From: Leptotrichia sp. oral taxon 215
Lineage (GTDB): Bacteria; Fusobacteriota; Fusobacteriia; Fusobacteriales; Leptotrichiaceae
DNA: 5,870 nucleotides
Assembly: GCA_905371725.1 (NCBI GenBank)
Contig: CAJPML010000081.1
Coordinates: forward strand, 1-5,870
Direction of reading: 5' to 3'
A model generated the notes under the pieces. It searched no databases and had not been told where the DNA came from. It saw only the letters and a list, made by a program, of their open reading frames with translations. This document shows positions 5,506 to 5,870 of this stretch, piece by piece. A program made the position numbers and the translations under genes. The number at the start of each line of letters is the position of its first letter. Position 1 is the first letter of the stretch.

Positions 5506-5832
5506 CTAATCTCTATCCATTTTCCACTTTACAATTTCTCCTGTTACTGCATCTATGTCAAACTCATATTCCCATCCATTGTAGTAGATTTCGCCTTCGT
5601 ATACCATTCTTCCGTTTTCTCTGTCAAGATGAACATCATACACATGAGACTGGTTTGCTCCTGGAACCTTTTTCAATGCTATTGCTATCGCCTTGTTTAC
5701 TCCTATATAGCTATTGTTTCTTACTGAAGTTGATGTGTTATAGTATTTTTTCTTACTCTTTGCATTTGCTGTTCCTGCAACTCCTAAAACCATAATTCCT
5801 AATAATACCATACTTAATATTTTTCTTTTCAT
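5506..5832 (-). CDS. Exported PepSY-domain protein
   Basis: A small exported protein of 108 residues. The N-terminus is a typical Sec signal peptide: KRK, a hydrophobic core at about 5-20 and a probable signal peptidase I cut after Ala-Asn-Ala at 22-24. There is no lipobox Cys, so the mature 84-residue protein should be soluble or loosely held outside the membrane. A Lys/Asn/Ser-rich linker (25-42) leads to one PepSY domain (about 43-106), with the pattern GVNKAIAIALKKVPG, an EGEIYYNGWEYEFDIDA core and the terminal TGEIVKWKMD. PepSY domains occur in peptidase propeptides and are thought to inhibit proteases or act in the envelope; the target here is unknown. Short PepSY proteins next to OmpR/HisKA pairs are a recurring arrangement, for example around ykoGH of Bacillus subtilis. 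AGGAGG (5841-5846) lies 8 bases before the ATG. TATAGA and TTATAA sequences just upstream could be a -10, but the window ends before any -35. Domain call firm; role inferred. Confidence 0.9.
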   Translation of the reverse strand: MKRKILSMVLLGIMVLGVAGTANAKSKKKYYNTSTSVRNNSYIGVNKAIAIALKKVPGANQSHVYDVHLDRENGRMVYEGEIYYNGWEYEFDIDAVTGEIVKWKMDRD

Positions 5833-5870
5833 ATTTAAATCCTCCTGTTTTTTATAATCTATATTTATTA

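Noticed and set aside
1..5870. tRNA, rRNA, CRISPR array, insertion sequence, prophage or attachment site
   Set aside because: No cloverleaf, spaced repeats, transposase or integrase motif or long inverted repeats were seen. Intact genes occupy nearly all of the window, and the gaps are at most 141 bases.

Overview
The window is AT-rich (roughly one third G+C by eye) and bacterial. All seven genes lie on the minus strand and fill almost the whole stretch; the largest gap without a gene is 141 bases. The Rex redox repressor, Lys/Glu/Asn-rich proteins, AGGAGG-type ribosome binding sites and a small secreted PepSY protein beside an OmpR/HisKA two-component pair suggest an anaerobic or fermentative low-G+C bacterium. 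My best guess is Fusobacteriota, probably Leptotrichia-like; this rests on general protein flavour and is only moderately to weakly supported. A Firmicute cannot be excluded without a database search.

In the direction of transcription (high to low coordinates) there are two blocks. Block 1 (5832 to 3252) is an envelope-sensing module: an exported 108-residue PepSY-domain protein, a clear intrinsic terminator, an OmpR/PhoB-family response regulator (start corrected to 5383), a 98-base gap holding TATACT-type repeats, and a two-transmembrane HAMP sensor histidine kinase that appears to start with TTG.

Block 2 (3244 to 6) is a housekeeping operon, def-fmt-rex-folD. A good promoter (TTGATA, 17-base spacer, TG-extended TAAAAT) starts just past the kinase stop codon. 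FolD makes 10-formyl-tetrahydrofolate, Fmt uses it to formylate initiator Met-tRNA, and Def removes the formyl group from new proteins. Rex, an NADH/NAD+ sensing repressor, sits between them and abuts folD with no spacing (TAAATG). rex starts at the internal ATG at 1514 because the Shine-Dalgarno lies inside the longer reading frame; fmt starts with GTG.

I see no mobile element, CRISPR array, tRNA, rRNA or recognisable riboswitch, and no evidence for a wholly new system. The points worth a second look are regulatory: the Rex gene in a translation-initiation/one-carbon operon without an obvious Rex operator; the terminator and repeats that could set unequal levels of PepSY protein, regulator and kinase; and a short out-of-frame ORF over the kinase start.
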